Below, in pieces: positions 61,451 to 64,000 of a DNA stretch of 64,000 nt. The position numbers and the translations under genes were made by a program. Source of the DNA: CAZJRB01 sp964547995 (GTDB lineage: Bacteria > Planctomycetota > Planctomycetia > Pirellulales > Thermoguttaceae); NCBI GenBank assembly GCA_964547995.1, contig CAZJRB010000012.1:40450-104449 (forward strand), read 5' to 3'. Numbering within the stretch: the first letter of the stretch is position 1; each line of letters begins with the position of its first letter. Under the pieces are notes generated by a model. It did not search any database. It was not told the origin of the DNA and saw only the letters and a program-made list of their open reading frames with translations.

Positions 61451-63799
61451 TTAGCCTCCCCACGACTTGACCAAGGGCCCCATACCCAAATACAGTTGTT
61501 GAGTTGCGTCACAAAGCGGCAGGAGATCCGTAGCATCCGTCATGCGATTCGCAAACCGCTCGTGTTCGCCGCCTAACTCTCTCCAGCAGCCGGGAAAAGA
61601 CCCAGCCGCGAAAAGCTCGTTACCCGTCAGGATCAAAACCGGATTGAAGGGCCTTTCTGCTTTCCAGTATTTGCGTCCCCTATTTGTAACCCGCTTAAGT
61701 AGACGCTTCTCCTTGATGGTCAGTTTGCGTCGGAGTGTCGAGAACACAAGTACAGAACCTGGATAGTGAGCCCCGAGCGCTGACAGACGTTCGGCGTCCT
61801 CTGCTTCGAACGGGTTGTACGATTTGCATTCGGCTAGGACCACCTCTGTTCGGCAACTACGGAACCTAAACATTTGCAGGAAACAACCGAAATCGATTTC
61901 GTGCTTTTCGTCATCGCGCGCTATCTCCACGCCGAACGCAGGAGTCAACTGAGAATCCATCAGTGAAGCGAAGAAATGAAGCGTAAGCAATACCGAGAAG
62001 GCACCTGATGCTGTGCCTAGGGATATTAAAGGTCCGGTGCCCCGATATACCCATTTCAGTTGTCTGGGGTCGTAAGTTGGCACTTCGATTTTGCCAAGAC
62101 ATTCTGTGCATTCGACCGTGTAATCAATGTCAGCAAGGCTGTACCAGGGATGCCGTCCGCAAGATGGGCAGCGTATCGCAATACCCAAATGCGCCAAACG
62201 TGAATCGATTACGTTGGCGATAATTCCACGTGCATCGCCGAAACCCCGACGTTGTGCAATCTCTGAAGCTCGGTCACGAACTGCGTCAAGGGCCATCCGG
62301 CTCTTGCTGCTTAGCTGTTTGAGCAGCTTGACTACGCCCTCATCAGCGAGTCGCGATATCCAGTGCTTTCCGCCGAAGTGTTTCAGCAATTGCCTCGCCG
62401 CACGTCCCTCCGACGAGATCGAAACCTCCCAACCCTTTGTTGCAAACCACTGCTCAAAGACTCTCTGTGATAAAGGAAGTCGTACGGTAACCGAACCGCT
62501 GCTCCAGCGGGGAAAATGGACCAAACCTCTCGAGGAGAACCTCCAATCATCAAAAGGAGGCCCAATACTTCCAATCGCTCTTGCCAGTTCCTCACTCGCC
62601 TCTGGAAACACCTCAGCTATTGGCTCTCCGTCCGAGTACGTCTGAAGTGCTACTTCGTTGGCCACCTTGGAGCCGAACCATATCTGGTCGACGAATTCCG
62701 GCACGAGGGGCTTGAAATGCAGTCGGTCTTCGTGCGCAACAACGTCGAATTCGGTAGACTCATTGTACTTTGCTATGCAACGACATCTGTCCCGCTCGCG
62801 CGCCCATTCGTCCCAAAAACGGGGAAAAACGGTTCGAATTCCGGGGCGGGCATGCGAATCTCTAGGCAGACGCAATAAACGTGATTCCTTGACAAATCGC
62901 TTGAACTCATGTTCGTCGACGGACCTTGCCCGCAAGATCGTGGCATCGTATGTGATATCAGCATTGGTCGCATGCACCTCATGGCTTTCCAAAATGAACG
63001 CCTGCAGTTTCTTAATTAACATTTGGTCATTTGAACACTGCTTAGGCAAGGGCAACACACGGAATCCAAGTGCTCGCAAGTTCCAGTAGTCCAGTACGTC
63101 CGCCACAGATGAAGCATCAAGGTAGATGATGGAGTTGCGTTCCCAAGGCCGCGCGAATTGTTCGGGTTCCAGGAACTGAGAAACAAGCTTCCTTGGAGTA
63201 ACATAGCGACCTGAGAAGAACTTCCAGAAATCACGAATGTCGCATTTCAACTCTGGGCTCTTATAGCCCTCCATAAGCTGTCTACGTATGTCGTTTTCAA
63301 CTCCCTGGGGAAGCTTGCCGACGACGCTTGCCAGAAACGGCTCAAAAGTCTGCGCGAGATGGGGAACCACCAAGTCAATAGGCTCCTTCCGGACGAACCG
63401 CAGTTCTTCTTTACCGAAGTACTGCGCAAGTTCATAATACCCAATTTCGTATCTCGGAATCCCGGTCGATTCAACGTTCTCCAAGATTTCAGAAGACTCA
63501 ACTACCTTTCTGTTCCCGACGTCAGGGAGGTCATCCGTTTTGCACCCGATGACGCTGACAAAATCAGGATCGAAGGCGTCGATATACCCTTCAAGTACCG
63601 TCTTGACGGGAGGCGTGGGAAGCCCTTTCTCTCTCCAGTACCTAGGTATTTGCTTGTGGAGGGGGATGATCGGGTTGAGGTAACCGCCCCATAGGAACGA
63701 ATTGATCGCAATTGCGCGCAGCAAGGAAGCGCTGTCGTTCGGGCGAACGAAGAATGCTATCTTGATCGGTCGGAGCTTAAGGGAAACGGTGAATCGCAT
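61451..63799 (-). CDS. Unknown large protein with zinc ribbon and PD-(D/E)XK nuclease core
   Basis: A 782-residue protein. Residues 1-540 are unassigned: IKIAFFVRPNDSASLLRAIA, NSFLWGGYLNPIIPLHKQIP, then PRYEIGYYELAQYFGKEELR and later helices. C544-x2-C547 and C564-x2-C567 form a zinc ribbon. Residues about 605-690 have a PD-(D/E)XK nuclease layout: EIDFG (D636) and a strand VVLAECKS (E657-x-K659), then a helix and SVLVFSTL. The ATG at 63799 follows GAGGTG; the GTG at 63811 overlaps that site. GC is low compared with the core, and a near-consensus promoter lies upstream. I infer a DNA-targeting defence-type nuclease; no partner gene is visible inside the window. Confidence 0.8.
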   Translation of the reverse strand: MRFTVSLKLRPIKIAFFVRPNDSASLLRAIAINSFLWGGYLNPIIPLHKQIPRYWREKGLPTPPVKTVLEGYIDAFDPDFVSVIGCKTDDLPDVGNRKVVESSEILENVESTGIPRYEIGYYELAQYFGKEELRFVRKEPIDLVVPHLAQTFEPFLASVVGKLPQGVENDIRRQLMEGYKSPELKCDIRDFWKFFSGRYVTPRKLVSQFLEPEQFARPWERNSIIYLDASSVADVLDYWNLRALGFRVLPLPKQCSNDQMLIKKLQAFILESHEVHATNADITYDATILRARSVDEHEFKRFVKESRLLRLPRDSHARPGIRTVFPRFWDEWARERDRCRCIAKYNESTEFDVVAHEDRLHFKPLVPEFVDQIWFGSKVANEVALQTYSDGEPIAEVFPEASEELARAIGSIGPPFDDWRFSSRGLVHFPRWSSGSVTVRLPLSQRVFEQWFATKGWEVSISSEGRAARQLLKHFGGKHWISRLADEGVVKLLKQLSSKSRMALDAVRDRASEIAQRRGFGDARGIIANVIDSRLAHLGIAIRCPSCGRHPWYSLADIDYTVECTECLGKIEVPTYDPRQLKWVYRGTGPLISLGTASGAFSVLLTLHFFASLMDSQLTPAFGVEIARDDEKHEIDFGCFLQMFRFRSCRTEVVLAECKSYNPFEAEDAERLSALGAHYPGSVLVFSTLRRKLTIKEKRLLKRVTNRGRKYWKAERPFNPVLILTGNELFAAGSFPGCWRELGGEHERFANRMTDATDLLPLCDATQQLYLGMGPLVKSWGG

Positions 63800-63908
63800 T
63801 TGTCGCTGCACCTCAGATCACTGAATCGACCGCCGTAGGCAATGGCAGTCCGCCTTCGCGCATGCACCTGTACTGAAAAGTAACCAATTTGGGTGCAAGA
63901 CGGCGTCT

Positions 63909-63937
63909 ATTCTAGTTCCATCTGAATAGATTGTCAA
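63909..63937 (-). promoter_or_regulatory. Near-consensus sigma70 promoter for the zinc-ribbon nuclease gene
   Basis: On the minus strand TTGACA (63937-63932), a 17-base spacer and TAGAAT (63914-63909). It lies about 110 bases upstream of the start codon at 63799. Confidence 0.7.
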
Positions 63938-64000
63938 TCACCCCCCGTGTAATGGTTCACCGTGAACTGGAATCTCGGCGGGTCAGAATAAGCAACAATT

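Overview
The window looks like a piece of a planctomycete chromosome, probably of the Pirellulales type. The evidence is the mix of families: a Cys-type sulfatase, formylglycine-enzyme-like (SUMF1) domains fused to a DUF1080 domain and to the J-like N-terminal module common in planctomycetes, a Tat-exported aldo/keto reductase, a stand-alone RNA polymerase alpha C-terminal domain, Cys/Pro-rich secreted proteins, an LPS (lpxK) cluster, frequent GTG/TTG starts, and many short hairpin repeats between genes. Taxonomy is inferred from gene content only.

Region 1 (1-14.75 kb) is an accessory region. It starts with a minus-strand 690-residue protein that joins a restriction-endonuclease-like domain to a PIN-like domain. 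Next comes an integrative element: tyrosine recombinase with a dif-like inverted repeat just upstream, membrane/coiled-coil protein, VirD4/TraG-like ATPase, replication-relaxation-like protein, a long structured non-coding stretch, two small proteins, an excisionase-like HTH protein and a clear terminator. It is followed by a TIR-domain protein and a 3.4 kb block bounded by two direct copies of the 5' half of a tRNA-Met(CAU). That block holds two unknown minus-strand genes and a Ser/Thr kinase with a C-terminal zinc ribbon.

Region 2 (15-33 kb) is mostly core: UvrD/PcrA helicase, alpha-CTD-like protein, a tightly overlapping three-gene set (DUF3592 membrane protein, small beta-rich protein, P-loop ATPase), a Cys-rich secreted protein, a DRG-like GTPase with TGS domain, PolX, a DUF11 lipoprotein and a 1556-residue SUMF1/DUF1080 protein. 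MITE-like inverted-repeat elements fill the gaps.

Region 3 (33-50.7 kb): tyrS, a four-helix-bundle protein, ispD, a sulfatase, a helical-repeat exported protein, an NtrC-type and a divergent NarL-type response regulator, the MoxR/DUF58/transglutaminase operon, a divergent membrane-anchored prenyltransferase-repeat protein, and an NAD-binding epimerase-like protein.

Region 4 (50.7-61.2 kb) is a cell-surface glycan locus: two FkbM methyltransferases, an O-antigen-ligase-like protein carrying a golvesin-like domain inside its extracytoplasmic loop, a type-11 methyltransferase, glycosyltransferases of families 2, 4 and 9, and lpxK, then an aldo/keto reductase and a small conserved protein. Two copies of one MITE flank part of this locus.

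Region 5 (61.4-64 kb) holds a low-GC gene for a 782-residue protein with a zinc ribbon and a PD-(D/E)XK nuclease core behind a strong sigma70-like promoter. It and the 690-residue protein at the left edge are the best candidates for undescribed defence-type genes.
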